In this document: in pieces, positions 1 to 9,135 of the stretch
Numbering within the stretch: position 1 is the first letter of the stretch
How the letters are laid out: every line of letters starts with the position of its first letter
Source of the DNA: Cyanobacteria bacterium FACHB-471
Lineage (GTDB): Bacteria > Cyanobacteriota > Cyanobacteriia > Elainellales > Elainellaceae
Length of the DNA: 64,000 bases
NCBI GenBank assembly: GCA_014695345.1
Contig: JACJOC010000098.1
Coordinates: 124,001 to 188,000 of the forward strand
Direction: 5' to 3'
Translations under genes and position numbers: made by a program
The notes under the pieces: generated by a model
The model's database searches: none
Seen by the model: only the letters and a program-made list of their open reading frames with translations
What the model was told of the DNA's origin: nothing

Positions 1-801
1 AACGCGATCGCCATTTGGCCCTAGCAAAATCAGATAGGTATCAAACTGACTACTCTCTAGCGTGATGGTGACAGTCTGACCCGCTGTACCCGAGAGAAGA
101 TGTTCTCTAAACAGAGAGCCATCGTTAAGGACCGGTCCACCCGCAGCTAAAGTACCCTGCCCCTGCAAAAGGTAATCCCCTGTTCCCGTAGTAGTGGAGT
201 TGTAGGGAATGGTGCTGATGGGTGCCTGCTGTTGATTCAGCGCGAGAAACGTTTGACGAGCCTGGCTGTCACCGCGTCGTGTTTGGGCAGAAAATTGGCG
301 ATTACACTGCTCTCTCGTAATGCCGCTAGAGTCGCCCTGGACACCCTGACGAAAAAGATTTTCTTCAAACGCGGGAATAAACAAACAGCCCTGGAGTTCG
401 TTTTGGAAGGTTAGCAGAATGTTTTCGGGGTCACAGATGCCCCGCTGTTGATCCTGCGTGTTTCTCGAAAGGCACATGACTGGCTCGTTGTTCAGGTAGC
501 CAAAAGTTGCGTTAGAGAAGGCAGATGCACCATCTCTAACAAAAACTCGTTGAAATCGGGCAGAAATGACCTGGCAGCGCACCTCAGCTGTGTAGGGTGG
601 GGGTGCCCAGGCAGACGTAAAGGTAATGAAGTCAATAACTTGCCCATTCCCAGCAGCAACCATGACCGGGGGTTCACGGCTTTCGTCGCAGTAAAAGCCT
701 GACCCTGTTTGTGCCTGAACGGGCTGACGTAGCCCTGGCAGCAGCGAAATTGTTGCAGTCGAGCCAACCAGTAAAGCAACTAGGAATTTAGCTAATTTCA
801 T
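1..801 (-). CDS. COP23-domain exported protein with C-terminal PPC-like domain (partial, runs off left edge)
   Basis: The frame is open from an ATG at 801 to the window edge (267 codons visible), so the C-terminus is missing. Residues 1-30 form a signal peptide ending VQAQ. Residues about 36-170 carry the cysteine-bearing pattern of the cyanobacterial COP23 family (FYCDES near 36, later CQV, CLSR and GCLF). From about 208 the GDYLLQG...LNDGSLFREH...GQTVTITLES...FDTYLILLGPNGD pattern resembles the bacterial pre-peptidase C-terminal (PPC) domain, a beta-sandwich often found on secreted proteins. It follows the kinase gene on the same strand after a 74-base gap, so the two may be co-transcribed. 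Domain recognition is by pattern. The role is unknown beyond being an exported, disulfide-capable protein. Confidence 0.8.
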   Translation of the reverse strand, partial: MKLAKFLVALLVGSTATISLLPGLRQPVQAQTGSGFYCDESREPPVMVAAGNGQVIDFITFTSAWAPPPYTAEVRCQVISARFQRVFVRDGASAFSNATFGYLNNEPVMCLSRNTQDQQRGICDPENILLTFQNELQGCLFIPAFEENLFRQGVQGDSSGITREQCNRQFSAQTRRGDSQARQTFLALNQQQAPISTIPYNSTTTGTGDYLLQGQGTLAAGGPVLNDGSLFREHLLSGTAGQTVTITLESSQFDTYLILLGPNGDRV

Positions 802-875
802 GGATATTTGTTCTAGTTCTAGAGGTGAAGAATGAGGGGGAAAAGCTAAGAAGGAGGCGTCTCGAATTCGCCTAT

Positions 876-3026
876 CTACAAGCAAACTCCACTGGGGCAA
901 TCCGGATCGGTGAAAGTGGGAGCTTGGGGCTGGGGTTGAGGTTGGGTCGCAGGACGCTGACGCTGCGTTTGAGAGCGGCGCTGGCTGGTTTGGCGTTGGC
1001 GGGGTTGGGATTGGCGTTGTTCAGCGGCTCTTTGCTCGGCAGCTCTTTGCTCAGCCGCCCTTTGCTCGGCTGCCCTTTGCTCAGCGGCTCTTTGCTCAGC
1101 GGCTCTTTGCTCAGCGGCTGAGATTTCGGTGTTGGCTTTTTCTACGATGGGCGCTGCTTGCTGTTTCCAGTATTCGTTGGTAATTTTTTCGGTTTCGGCG
1201 ATCGCCGCCTGCCATTCACCCTGATCTACCGCTTCTTGGGCGGTTTTCAGCAGCCCCTCATCGGCTTCCCATTCCTGATTCCACGAGACAATTTGCGCCT
1301 GCGCCTGCTCATAGATTGAGCTAGTTTCAGGAATTGCCCCTGCCATTGCTACGGCGTTTTCTAACTTTCCACCCTGATATTGCTCGGCTGCCAGTTCTAG
1401 AATTCGCTCAGACCACTCACCTACAAGGTTCTGAGACTCCTCATGGGCAGAATGACCTTCAGCAATTTCGCTGGCGGCAAGAATGGCATCTTTGAGTCGA
1501 TTGCTTGCTGCCAATGCCTGAGCCTGTGCTAACTGGCACTCTCCCAAAAGCTGTTGGGCCTGTGCGTCCCCAGACAGCGCCATCGCAGTGCGAACGCATT
1601 CCTCGTGGTTTCCTTCCATCTTCAAGGAAGTAATCTGACCCAGAGCAAACTGGCGCTGAGACTGGTTGTAGTAATTCAACCCAACAACGGTAGTGGCGAT
1701 CGCCGCTGCCACTCCTGCTCCTACCCCTAGAAACTTCCAAGGGAAGCGAGGAGACTGCACTACCGTACCCTCAGAGGGGGGAGAAGCCACAGTCAGCGGC
1801 ACTTGCACCGGAGGAGAAGGCGGCTCCGTTAGGGGAACGGTTGGCGGTGAAGACGAGGAGGCAGCCCGAGCCGACCCACCCAGCATCCCTTCAACTTGCA
1901 TACCAGGGGGTACGGAAGGAGGCGCAGTCACAGGCACCGTTGGTGCAGAGGAACTGGGTACTACGGGATCTGGGGAGGACTGAGCAGAAGCAGGGTCAAC
2001 AAACACCACTTCAGTCTCAGGAACGCTGCTGGCAGCAGCTACGGGAACTGCAGCTGAGTCTGGTTCGGGAAGCGTTGGCAGTTGCAGATTAACTTCCGTT
2101 GGGGGAAGGGGAAGTCCCGACAGAGAGACAGGAGCAGTCGGAACAGTCGTTATTTCAGGCAGTTGAGTTACAAGCGGGGGGGCGACACGTTGAGATTCGG
2201 TGGATGCCATCAGTGGCTCCAGTGCCCGCATCACTCCTTGCGTAGTCTGGTAGCGCTGGCGGAAGTCATAACAGACCATACCATCCAAAATTTGGCTAAA
2301 TTCGGGACTGACATTAATTCCGTCTCTCCAAACGAGTTCGCCTGTTGTTGGGTCGTCTCGCAACTCAGTTGGATACATTCCGGTTAATGCCTGAATGCCC
2401 ATCATGCCAACGGCGTAAATGTCGCTACATAAACGAGGTTTACCGCTGAGCAGTTCGTTGGGCGCGTAGCCCATTGTGCCTACCGCAACCGTCAGCATGG
2501 TCTTGCCTTGTGAAGTTACGACCTGAGTGCTGATTTGCTTGACCGCACCAAAGTCGATTAGCACTAGCTTGCCATCGCGCTGTCGTCGTCGAATGTTGGA
2601 GGGCTTGAGGTCGCGGTGAATGACCTGATGCTGATGGACAAAGCTCAAGACTTCGAGGATGTCCCACACCAGCTTGATTGCGTCTACCTCTGACCAGCGT
2701 TTGCCCAGCAGCAGTTCACGGCTCAGATCATGCCCTTCGATGAACTCCTGAACCAGGTAGAAGTCCTGTTTTTCTTCAAAATGGGCTAAAAGCCTAGGAA
2801 TTTGACCATGAATGCCCAGCTTGTGCAAAGTTTTTGCTTCGGATTCAAACAGCCGTCGGGCAACCTGTAGCGTTAGCGGGTCAGTGAACTGCGGCTTAAG
2901 CTGCTTGACGACGCAGAGGTTATCTTCGGGGATATACGCATCTTCTGCCAGGTAAGTTTGACCAAAGCTACCGCCCCCCAGGTGCTTAAAGATCCTGTAG
3001 CGACTTCCAACAACTTGACCCAGCAT
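876..3026 (-). CDS. Serine/threonine protein kinase, membrane-anchored, with AEQRA-repeat tail
   Basis: 716 residues. The N-terminal eukaryotic-type kinase domain (about 8-280) has the Gly-rich loop GGGSFG (17-22), Lys41, the catalytic loop HRDLKPSN (137-144) and DFG (158-160), so it looks active. A Pro/Ser/Thr/Val-rich linker (about 285-425) leads to one transmembrane helix (about 430-450). Beyond it is an Ala/Gln/Glu-rich helical region, probably outside the cytoplasm and resembling TPR or coiled-coil repeats, then seven tandem AEQRA pentapeptides (about 636-670). A Gln/Arg/Pro-rich tail ends in DCPSGVCL. The ATG at 3026 begins MLGQVVGSRYRIF, a usual start for cyanobacterial Spk-like kinases. 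The gene lies between the TPS-CHAT and COP23 genes on the same strand. The phosphorylation targets are unknown. Confidence 0.93.
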   Translation of the reverse strand: MLGQVVGSRYRIFKHLGGGSFGQTYLAEDAYIPEDNLCVVKQLKPQFTDPLTLQVARRLFESEAKTLHKLGIHGQIPRLLAHFEEKQDFYLVQEFIEGHDLSRELLLGKRWSEVDAIKLVWDILEVLSFVHQHQVIHRDLKPSNIRRRQRDGKLVLIDFGAVKQISTQVVTSQGKTMLTVAVGTMGYAPNELLSGKPRLCSDIYAVGMMGIQALTGMYPTELRDDPTTGELVWRDGINVSPEFSQILDGMVCYDFRQRYQTTQGVMRALEPLMASTESQRVAPPLVTQLPEITTVPTAPVSLSGLPLPPTEVNLQLPTLPEPDSAAVPVAAASSVPETEVVFVDPASAQSSPDPVVPSSSAPTVPVTAPPSVPPGMQVEGMLGGSARAASSSSPPTVPLTEPPSPPVQVPLTVASPPSEGTVVQSPRFPWKFLGVGAGVAAAIATTVVGLNYYNQSQRQFALGQITSLKMEGNHEECVRTAMALSGDAQAQQLLGECQLAQAQALAASNRLKDAILAASEIAEGHSAHEESQNLVGEWSERILELAAEQYQGGKLENAVAMAGAIPETSSIYEQAQAQIVSWNQEWEADEGLLKTAQEAVDQGEWQAAIAETEKITNEYWKQQAAPIVEKANTEISAAEQRAAEQRAAEQRAAEQRAAEQRAAEQRAAEQRQSQPRQRQTSQRRSQTQRQRPATQPQPQPQAPTFTDPDCPSGVCL
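1018..1122 (-). repeat. In-frame 15-base tandem repeat coding for AEQRA
   Basis: About seven copies of a 15-base unit (plus-strand form close to cagcggctctttgct), with a few synonymous substitutions such as cggc for agcg. They encode the AEQRA pentapeptides of the kinase tail. The unit keeps the frame, so slippage would change copy number without breaking the gene. Confidence 0.85.
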
Positions 3027-3154
3027 AAAAATTCAGTGTTTTTGTCTATCAAATTAGCACGAAGCAAATCTGTCCCCAGACATAAATACAAGCTGCTCGA
3101 TGAATTTTCCATAAGAATTTGGCAGCAACGGCACCCTAAAGCAGCAATAGTGAT

Positions 3155-6100
3155 TCACCAAGGATTACCAATCATCGTAAACGCCGCCCAATAGTAGGGA
3201 TGCGACAGCTCACGACTGCTAATATCCAGGCTGGCAGACGGAAGGTTTAACCCTTCAATTCCCTCCAGTCCACGCAACTGTCCATCTTCCAGATACACCT
3301 CACCTCGCGCCATCGCAATTTGTGCTTGCCGTAGGGCTTCTGCCTTAATGGGAGCAGTGCTTAGCGATTGATAGAAGCCTGTCATCAAAGCGGCTGTTCC
3401 AGCATCACTGACATACCAGAGACTTGCAACCGCAGTTTTTACTCCTGTTTGAACGGCTAGTCCGGCAAAGCCTAGTTCTGCCTGTTCGTCTCCCAGGGCA
3501 GTCCGGCAAGCACTCAGCACCAGCATTTCTACAGCGGGGTCATTCCAGCCAAGCTGCCGCACCTGATCCATTCGCAGCTTGTCATTCCAAAGCTGAATGT
3601 AGGAGTCGTTGACTAGACCACCTACAAAGTCGGCATGGGTTGCCATGTGAATGATGCCAAAGGGCTGCTCGGTGCGGATTTGTTGCAGGTTAGCGATCGT
3701 AGCGTTGTCGTTGAGAAAGATTCTGCCGCGCCAGAGGTTTAGCACAACGGTGGAAAGCTCGACGGGCACAGCAGGCAATGGGGTTTGCCCCTGGGTGCTC
3801 TCAGAAACGCCCATTGCCAGCATTTGAGCATCTTTAATATCGACATAGCGAGTATCGGTCAGGCTCAGACTAGGCATTAAACCGACGCTGTACTGTTCGA
3901 TCAGGAATTGCTCACCGTTGTGCAGGGCGGAAAAGGGGAGCGATCGCAATCCTACATCTGGCAAAAACACCAGATTGTTGATTTCCTGAGCCTGCAAAGC
4001 GGGTTGAATTGGGGCAACGAGCCACTGATAAAGCTGTTGAGCCGAGGTCAGATAGCTTGTGCTGCGGGTACGGCGAGGGTTGGTCACTTCCCCGCGAAAT
4101 GTCTGGGCAGCAGCTAAAACTTGAGCGCGAGTAGCTTCTGGGACTCGCCTGCGCGTTAGTCCTGTTTTGGTAATAACTACTAGTTCCAGTTGATCGCTGT
4201 CCTGAGGGGTGTATCCGGGCAACAAACTCAGCGACTCAGGCACAAAACTGACATAGATAAACGCAGGTTTGGCTCCCGTTGCGTCTTCAATTTCCTGCAA
4301 GATTTCCTTTGCTTCGTCGAGCGACCGAATTCGAGTATTTTCCAATCCCAAGTAGTTTTCAAACTCCTGGGTAAAGTTTTCTTCCAGGGGGGCGATCGCC
4401 GTGTCAATTGTAACGGGCGATCGGCTGACAATTTCTGGGGTTGGGTTGGGAGGGTTGCGGGGAAGGAGTTCCCCTTCGTTAAAGGGTGGAGGAGTGGGCG
4501 TGGGCGTAGGGGTTGGAGTCGGGGTGGGCGTGGGCGTGGGGGTTGGAGTCGGAGTTGGAGTCGGGGTGGGCGTGGGAGTTGGAGTCGGAGTCGGGGTGGG
4601 TTCAGAAGTGAGTACTTGGATGTTACCCAGCACGAATTCGGTGCCAATGATAGGTGAATTGGCGGCAGTTAAGGTTGATTCGCCTGTGGTAATGGCACCC
4701 GCAGTGCCATTGGTAGGGTTAGCAGTGCCGATGGTGAAAGGAGTTTCGGTTCTACCGCCATCGTGCTGAATGCTGATAGAGCCACCCCCCCCTAAGCCTG
4801 ACGTGGAAATGCTGGCGTTGATTTCATTGCGATCGCTAAAACTGCCCAGCACCCGCAACAGCCGCCCCGCAGTAATGTTTACCGTTCCGCCTGTTCCCTC
4901 AAAGCCTTGAGCGTTAATTGTATTCACCCGAATCGCATGGACTGCATTCAGCGTCACGTCGCCGCCATCGCCGCCGCTGGAGGTGTTGATATTACCAAGT
5001 AGCAGGTTTGCACCGGAAATGTCTAAGTTACGGCCATTCGTATCGAGCGTATCATTCAGATTCATGGAGAAGGTGCCTACGCCATCTCCATCAGCATCCG
5101 CCCGAAACTGAACTGGACCCGATTCAAAGGTGCCAAGGCTAAACAGGGTAAGAACACCGTCTGAAAGCGACTCGATTGTAATGTCATTGGTTGCTTCTAT
5201 CTGAAGATTGCCAGAGGCGGCTGCATTTTCTATTGCTGTTTCAGAAATGGTGAACGATTCATTGGGATTGCCATCACCCGCTAGGACTACGCTATCACCC
5301 AGCAGTTGAGCATCATCGTCAGCGCCATTGCCTGCCACAATTGTGATGTTTAACGGGTCGAGCAGCAAAGTGCCAACTTGCCCATTAGCCGCGCTGGTGT
5401 TGACAGTACCTCTAAAAATCAGGTTTTCGTGACCCGACACCTCAACAAAGCCACCATCGCCCGAATCTCCCCCCTGAGCGCTGATGCTGCCGTGAAATGC
5501 AGCGGTATCATTTGCCCAAACGATGACTCGACCCCCATTTCCGCTCTCCTCTGCATTGGCGTTGATCATAGAGTCACGATCAATCAGAGTGCGTGAGGCA
5601 GTAGGGATGCTGCCTTGCCCCTGATAGTCGCCGCCGATCAGTACGGTGCCACCGCCACTGCCAGAGGCATCTATGTTGAGTTCTATCAGTCCAACGACAT
5701 CGCCCAAGACTTGGACTGTGCCGCCAGGTTGACCAGGAGCAGTTGAGGAAACGTCCAGGCTACCAGAGGCGATCGCCACTCCTGCCTGATTGGGAATTTG
5801 AATACCAGAGCCAACTAGCTCAACTTCACCATTGCGATTGAGCCGCAACCCAGTTGCATTGCTGGCACTTCCACCCGTGAGCAGTTCTGGTAGCGAAGCA
5901 GTTGGCAGCGTCCATGAAGCAGGTTCACCAGACTGAGGATTAGCTGCAACAGGTTCGATTTCGACGCTAAGCAAATGACCTGCTTGGCTCAGCCGTACCC
6001 GATTTGCGCCAGAAACTGCGGTTAGGGTAATTTGTCCCGCAGGTGCAGCAAGTTCTCCTGTATTAGTAACGGTGCCACCTAGCAGCGTCAGGGAATGCCC

Positions 6101-6742
6101 TTCAGAAACACTGAGGTTACCTGCATTGGCGATCGCCCCCGGTTCCGTCATGGTGAAAGCAAACTGAGTTGGCGCACCGGTCAAACTGGTGTAATCATTT
6201 GCCCCTGAGCCGTTAAACCAGCCTTGCTCAAACCCAATTGCGTTGGCGGTTGTGGCGGTAAACGAGGCAGGTACATCCAACCGTGCATTGGCACCAAATA
6301 GGATTCCAGCAGGATTCATCAGATACAGGTTTGAGTCGCCACCCGTGACCTGAAGCAAGCCGTTGATTAAAGAAGGATCGCCGCCCACCACCCGTGCCAG
6401 GATGTTTTGAATCGTTGGGTCAGAGCGAAATAAGGCAATTTCATTGGGGCTTAGCCCAAACCGCTCAAAGCTCTGGAATAAATTGGCACCATCTTCCGAA
6501 AGCTGCCCGCCGCGAATAATGTAGCGATCGCCATCAATCCTAACGCGAGTCCCCGTCCTGTCATTAGCAGGCACAATAGACTGAGCTGCAGCTGGGGTAG
6601 CCACGGTGCCGACAATGAGCAACGTTCCTACAGCAAACGTTTCTACGGCAAAAGCAACAGAGAGGAAAGGAAAGGCGATCGCACCACCCCGTGTATGTTC
6701 CTGACCAGAAGACAGCGAAACACCCGGCGTAGAAGAAATCAT
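3155..6742 (-). CDS. Exported TPS (haemagglutination-activity) domain protein fused to a C-terminal CHAT protease-like domain
   Basis: 1195 residues. A signal peptide ends near residue 53 (PAAAQS). It is followed by the TPS/haemagglutination-activity domain of two-partner secretion proteins (about 55-300; FRSDPTIQNILARV and NLYLMNPAGILFG are hallmarks). A repetitive beta-helix-like region rich in Gly, Asn and Asp runs to about 710. A Thr-Pro dipeptide run (about 713-752) links it to a CHAT domain (about 790-1195). The CHAT domain keeps the caspase/separase-like dyad, with His in HMATHADF (near 1035) and Cys in LSACRTALG (near 1078). The TPS domain implies export through an outer-membrane TpsB partner, which is not in this window. 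It sits upstream of the Ser/Thr kinase on the same strand. Substrates are unknown. Such fusions occur in other cyanobacteria, but the biology is little known. Confidence 0.9.
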   Translation of the reverse strand: MISSTPGVSLSSGQEHTRGGAIAFPFLSVAFAVETFAVGTLLIVGTVATPAAAQSIVPANDRTGTRVRIDGDRYIIRGGQLSEDGANLFQSFERFGLSPNEIALFRSDPTIQNILARVVGGDPSLINGLLQVTGGDSNLYLMNPAGILFGANARLDVPASFTATTANAIGFEQGWFNGSGANDYTSLTGAPTQFAFTMTEPGAIANAGNLSVSEGHSLTLLGGTVTNTGELAAPAGQITLTAVSGANRVRLSQAGHLLSVEIEPVAANPQSGEPASWTLPTASLPELLTGGSASNATGLRLNRNGEVELVGSGIQIPNQAGVAIASGSLDVSSTAPGQPGGTVQVLGDVVGLIELNIDASGSGGGTVLIGGDYQGQGSIPTASRTLIDRDSMINANAEESGNGGRVIVWANDTAAFHGSISAQGGDSGDGGFVEVSGHENLIFRGTVNTSAANGQVGTLLLDPLNITIVAGNGADDDAQLLGDSVVLAGDGNPNESFTISETAIENAAASGNLQIEATNDITIESLSDGVLTLFSLGTFESGPVQFRADADGDGVGTFSMNLNDTLDTNGRNLDISGANLLLGNINTSSGGDGGDVTLNAVHAIRVNTINAQGFEGTGGTVNITAGRLLRVLGSFSDRNEINASISTSGLGGGGSISIQHDGGRTETPFTIGTANPTNGTAGAITTGESTLTAANSPIIGTEFVLGNIQVLTSEPTPTPTPTPTPTPTPTPTPTPTPTPTPTPTPTPTPTPPPFNEGELLPRNPPNPTPEIVSRSPVTIDTAIAPLEENFTQEFENYLGLENTRIRSLDEAKEILQEIEDATGAKPAFIYVSFVPESLSLLPGYTPQDSDQLELVVITKTGLTRRRVPEATRAQVLAAAQTFRGEVTNPRRTRSTSYLTSAQQLYQWLVAPIQPALQAQEINNLVFLPDVGLRSLPFSALHNGEQFLIEQYSVGLMPSLSLTDTRYVDIKDAQMLAMGVSESTQGQTPLPAVPVELSTVVLNLWRGRIFLNDNATIANLQQIRTEQPFGIIHMATHADFVGGLVNDSYIQLWNDKLRMDQVRQLGWNDPAVEMLVLSACRTALGDEQAELGFAGLAVQTGVKTAVASLWYVSDAGTAALMTGFYQSLSTAPIKAEALRQAQIAMARGEVYLEDGQLRGLEGIEGLNLPSASLDISSRELSHPYYWAAFTMIGNPW
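4487..4606 (-). repeat. Thr-Pro dipeptide linker, low-complexity repeat
   Basis: Plus-strand ggagtcggggtgggcgtggg-type hexamer and longer units encode roughly 20 Thr-Pro pairs. They separate the beta-helical region from the CHAT domain. The repeat is in frame and purine-skewed. It is a likely site of length variation between strains. Confidence 0.85.
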
Positions 6743-6881
6743 AGCGGTGCCTGAAAGCTGAGTAACCGTTACTACAAAATACGCCAGCCCTGATTAAGAT
6801 CAAAGCTGGCGATATCAAAACTTAATTCGGTTACAGTCCCAAGCTCAAGTTGGGAGGATTTTGAGCTTGAGAGCGATACGT

Positions 6882-7175
6882 CTACTCACGATACCCAGTA
6901 CCAGTTGTACCAGTTGTACCACTTGCGACATCTGGCTCTCGATAAACTTCAGTGGTCTTGCGTTTGCGGAACAGATTTGCTACGCCAATCAATCCAAGCA
7001 AACCTAGCCAACCCCAGTTGTTTGCGTCATCACTACTCTCTTGCAAAGGAGTGGTGTCTAGAGTGGGGTTGTTTGATTCGGTTTGAGCGAGCGCAGATGG
7101 GACAACGGGCACTAGAACTAGGCTGGCTGCTAAGATACCAGCTTTCATAATCTTAGAAAAGTCCATGCTTTTCAT
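6882..7175 (-). CDS. Small exported WGxxGxxG-motif protein (copy 1)
   Basis: About 97 residues from the ATG at 7175. An ATG at 7190 is in frame, but AAGGAAG lies just upstream of 7175 and fits a ribosome-binding site, so 7175 is preferred. A signal peptide (SLVLVPVVPSALAQ) is followed by a short acidic linker and the hydrophobic motif NNWGWLGLLGLIGVANLFRK. A basic cluster and a flexible tail (TTGTTGTGYRE) follow. This is the layout of the WGxxGxxG family of small cyanobacterial envelope proteins, where the motif probably acts as a membrane anchor or sorting signal. It is a tandem paralogue of the gene ending at 7306. No enzymatic role can be assigned. Confidence 0.8.
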   Translation of the reverse strand: MKSMDFSKIMKAGILAASLVLVPVVPSALAQTESNNPTLDTTPLQESSDDANNWGWLGLLGLIGVANLFRKRKTTEVYREPDVASGTTGTTGTGYRE

Positions 7176-7240
7176 ATTCACTTCCTTCATTTAGAGTGCA
7201 AATTTCTATCAAAAAAATTTTCAACTGTCCTGATGGCGGC

Positions 7241-7265
7241 GGGTCTTAGGAATGTTCTAAGACCC
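7241..7265. terminator. Hairpin between the two WGxxGxxG genes
   Basis: GGGTCTTAG (7241-7249) pairs perfectly with CTAAGACCC (7257-7265) across a 7-base loop. It lies 3' of the 7306-7611 gene and 5' of the next. No strong T-run follows on the minus strand, so it may be an attenuator or RNA-stabilising element instead of a true terminator. Confidence 0.45.
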
Positions 7266-7305
7266 TTATTCTCTTATCAGTCCAATTCTTACCGCCTAAT
7301 CTAGA

Positions 7306-7611
7306 TTAGTAGCGTGTAGAAGAAGTCCGGCTTACTTCGTCAGGTTCGCGGTAACGGGTAGTGTGATCATCATCTTTGCGAGCCAAACCAGCCAAGCCGA
7401 TCAGACCCAACAGACCCAGCCAACCCCAGTCAAAGTCGCGATCGCCTTCCACTTCCGTCTCAGTGCCTTCCACTTCCGTCTCAGTGGTTGTTGTGGTGCC
7501 ATCAACCGCAGGAGCATCTTGCGCAAAGCTAGGCGCACCTACAGACAACACAGTCAGGCTCAGTCCTAGTGCACTGGCTCCAGCCAATTTGGCGAAATTG
7601 GAAAGTTTCAT
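7306..7611 (-). CDS. Small exported WGxxGxxG-motif protein (copy 2)
   Basis: 101 residues. A signal peptide ends at APSFAQ. A Thr/Glu-rich spacer holds a duplicated TEVEGTE unit (visible in DNA as the repeated cttccacttccgtctcagtg). The core DWGWLGLLGLIGLAGLARK matches the WGxxGxxG motif, followed by acidic and basic residues and a TRYREPDE tail. The tail shares YREPD with copy 1, which supports a tandem duplication. The ATG at 7611 begins MKLSNFAKLAGASALG. It is expected to be exported and membrane-associated. The function is unknown. Confidence 0.82.
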   Translation of the reverse strand: MKLSNFAKLAGASALGLSLTVLSVGAPSFAQDAPAVDGTTTTTETEVEGTETEVEGDRDFDWGWLGLLGLIGLAGLARKDDDHTTRYREPDEVSRTSSTRY

Positions 7612-8367
7612 AGTTAAGTATCCTCGCTAATTCTCATTTGTTAAGGAGATCTGGCAGTGCAACGACTGCACTTGTTCAATCAGTTGTTGACGGCTTGTTA
7701 AATCGTTTGTTTTAGCTATTCAACAACCATGTCTCTACAGTATTCGTTTGTCTTCAAGACTTGAATCAACCTAGAGCGATAAACCCGGATCAAGCCTAGT
7801 CATCCTGCAGAGATAGAGGATTAGCAGAGACGAATCTATTCCAACCTTTTCAATAGAATCAGCCTTAGAAGAATCAATCGACTTAATTTCAATTCTTGTA
7901 CATTCAAAAAGCCGAAACCTTTGATTCACTGAAGTTTTGGCTTTAAATAAAAATGAGAAACGAATTTAGAAATATTAGAAATACTGGGGTTCTGTTCTAG
8001 AAATAGGAAGCTTTGGGTTAAGACTTTGAATAGACATAAAAACAGATATTCTCAGAAAATACACATTTCTAAACATTCTTTGGTTGCGGACTAATCTACG
8101 AATTCTATAGATTCTTACAGCAGCCTCAAATCGGTTGTAAGTGGAACCAAGAAGTAGGAGAAATATAGCTGTGGGCAGCCCCTATGAAATTAGAGTTTTT
8201 TCGATGCGGCGGTCAGGAATCAGCCCCATGAGTGCAACTAAAACGTACAGCAAGCAAGCGAACCTTGAGTTCTACTACTGCGGTCGATAGGGCGCAATCT
8301 TACACACACGCAGCAGGTTTACTATTCTAGGTTTGGACGTTATCTCACAGCATGAACTGATTAGCGC
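7612..8367. other. Long AT-rich intergenic region
   Basis: About 750 bases between divergent genes (the WGxxGxxG protein and yebC). It is AT-rich, lacks HIP1 sites and contains no convincing gene, tRNA or hairpin. It must hold the promoters for both directions. Confidence 0.6.
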
Positions 8368-9135
8368 ATGGCAGGACACAGTAAGTGGGCAAATATTAAG
8401 CGGCAAAAAGCCAGAGTAGATGCGGTGAAGGGCAAAACCTTTGCCAAGATCTCGCGGGAGATTATTGTGGCAGCCCGGAGCGGAGTGCCTGACCCTGATG
8501 GTAATTTTCAGCTTCGCACGGCAATTGAGAAAGCAAAAGCGGCTGGAATTCCCAATGACAATATCGAACGGGCGATCGCTAAAGGCTCCGGCAAGCTAGG
8601 CGCAGATGCAGATGCGCTGGAGGCAATTCGCTATGAGGGGTATGGGCCGGGTGGCGTAGCTGTCTTGATCGAAGCATTTACCGACAACCGCAACCGCACT
8701 GCCGCCGACCTCAGGGCCGCCTTTAACAAAGCAGGCGGCAACTTGGGAGAAACGGGCTGTGTCGGCTGGATGTTTGAGCAGAAGGGCGTTGTCACCCTGG
8801 TTGGGGAAATTGATGAGGATGAGTTGCTAGAAGCATCGCTGGAAGGCGGAGCAGAATCCTACGAACTGGTTGAGGTCGATGAAGCAGCGGGAGCTGAGGT
8901 CTTCACGGAACCCATCAACCTGGAAACCCTGAGCCAAGTTTTACAGGAAAAGGGCTACAAAATTCAGCAGACCGAACTGCGCTGGATTCCGCAAAATTCT
9001 GTAGAAGTGACTGACTCTGATCAGGCGCGATCGCTGCTCAAACTAATGGATGCGCTAGAAGACCTGGATGACGTGCAGTCTGTCAACGCTAACTTTGATA
9101 TGGCAGATGAACTCATGTCAGTCAGCATGGTCTAA
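8368..9135 (+). CDS. yebC: YebC/PmpR (TACO1-like) family protein
   Basis: 255 residues, the usual length. The N-terminus MAGHSKWANIKRQKARVD is the family signature. The DNNRTAADLRAAFNKAGG segment and the domain 3 region (ELRWIPQNSVEV) are also present. YebC proteins were named transcriptional regulators. More recent work on the family links them to translation of difficult (polyproline) sequences, so the cytoplasmic role here is probably translational. The ATG at 8368 follows a long non-coding region. The 3' end overlaps the convergent DUF928 gene by 18 bases. Confidence 0.95.
   Translation: MAGHSKWANIKRQKARVDAVKGKTFAKISREIIVAARSGVPDPDGNFQLRTAIEKAKAAGIPNDNIERAIAKGSGKLGADADALEAIRYEGYGPGGVAVLIEAFTDNRNRTAADLRAAFNKAGGNLGETGCVGWMFEQKGVVTLVGEIDEDELLEASLEGGAESYELVEVDEAAGAEVFTEPINLETLSQVLQEKGYKIQQTELRWIPQNSVEVTDSDQARSLLKLMDALEDLDDVQSVNANFDMADELMSVSMV

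Noticed and set aside
4228-4657. Long frames opposite the CHAT gene's Thr-Pro region
   Set aside because: They are artefacts of the purine-skewed repeat (Gly-Val or Arg-Pro runs) and lie inside the well-supported TPS-CHAT gene.
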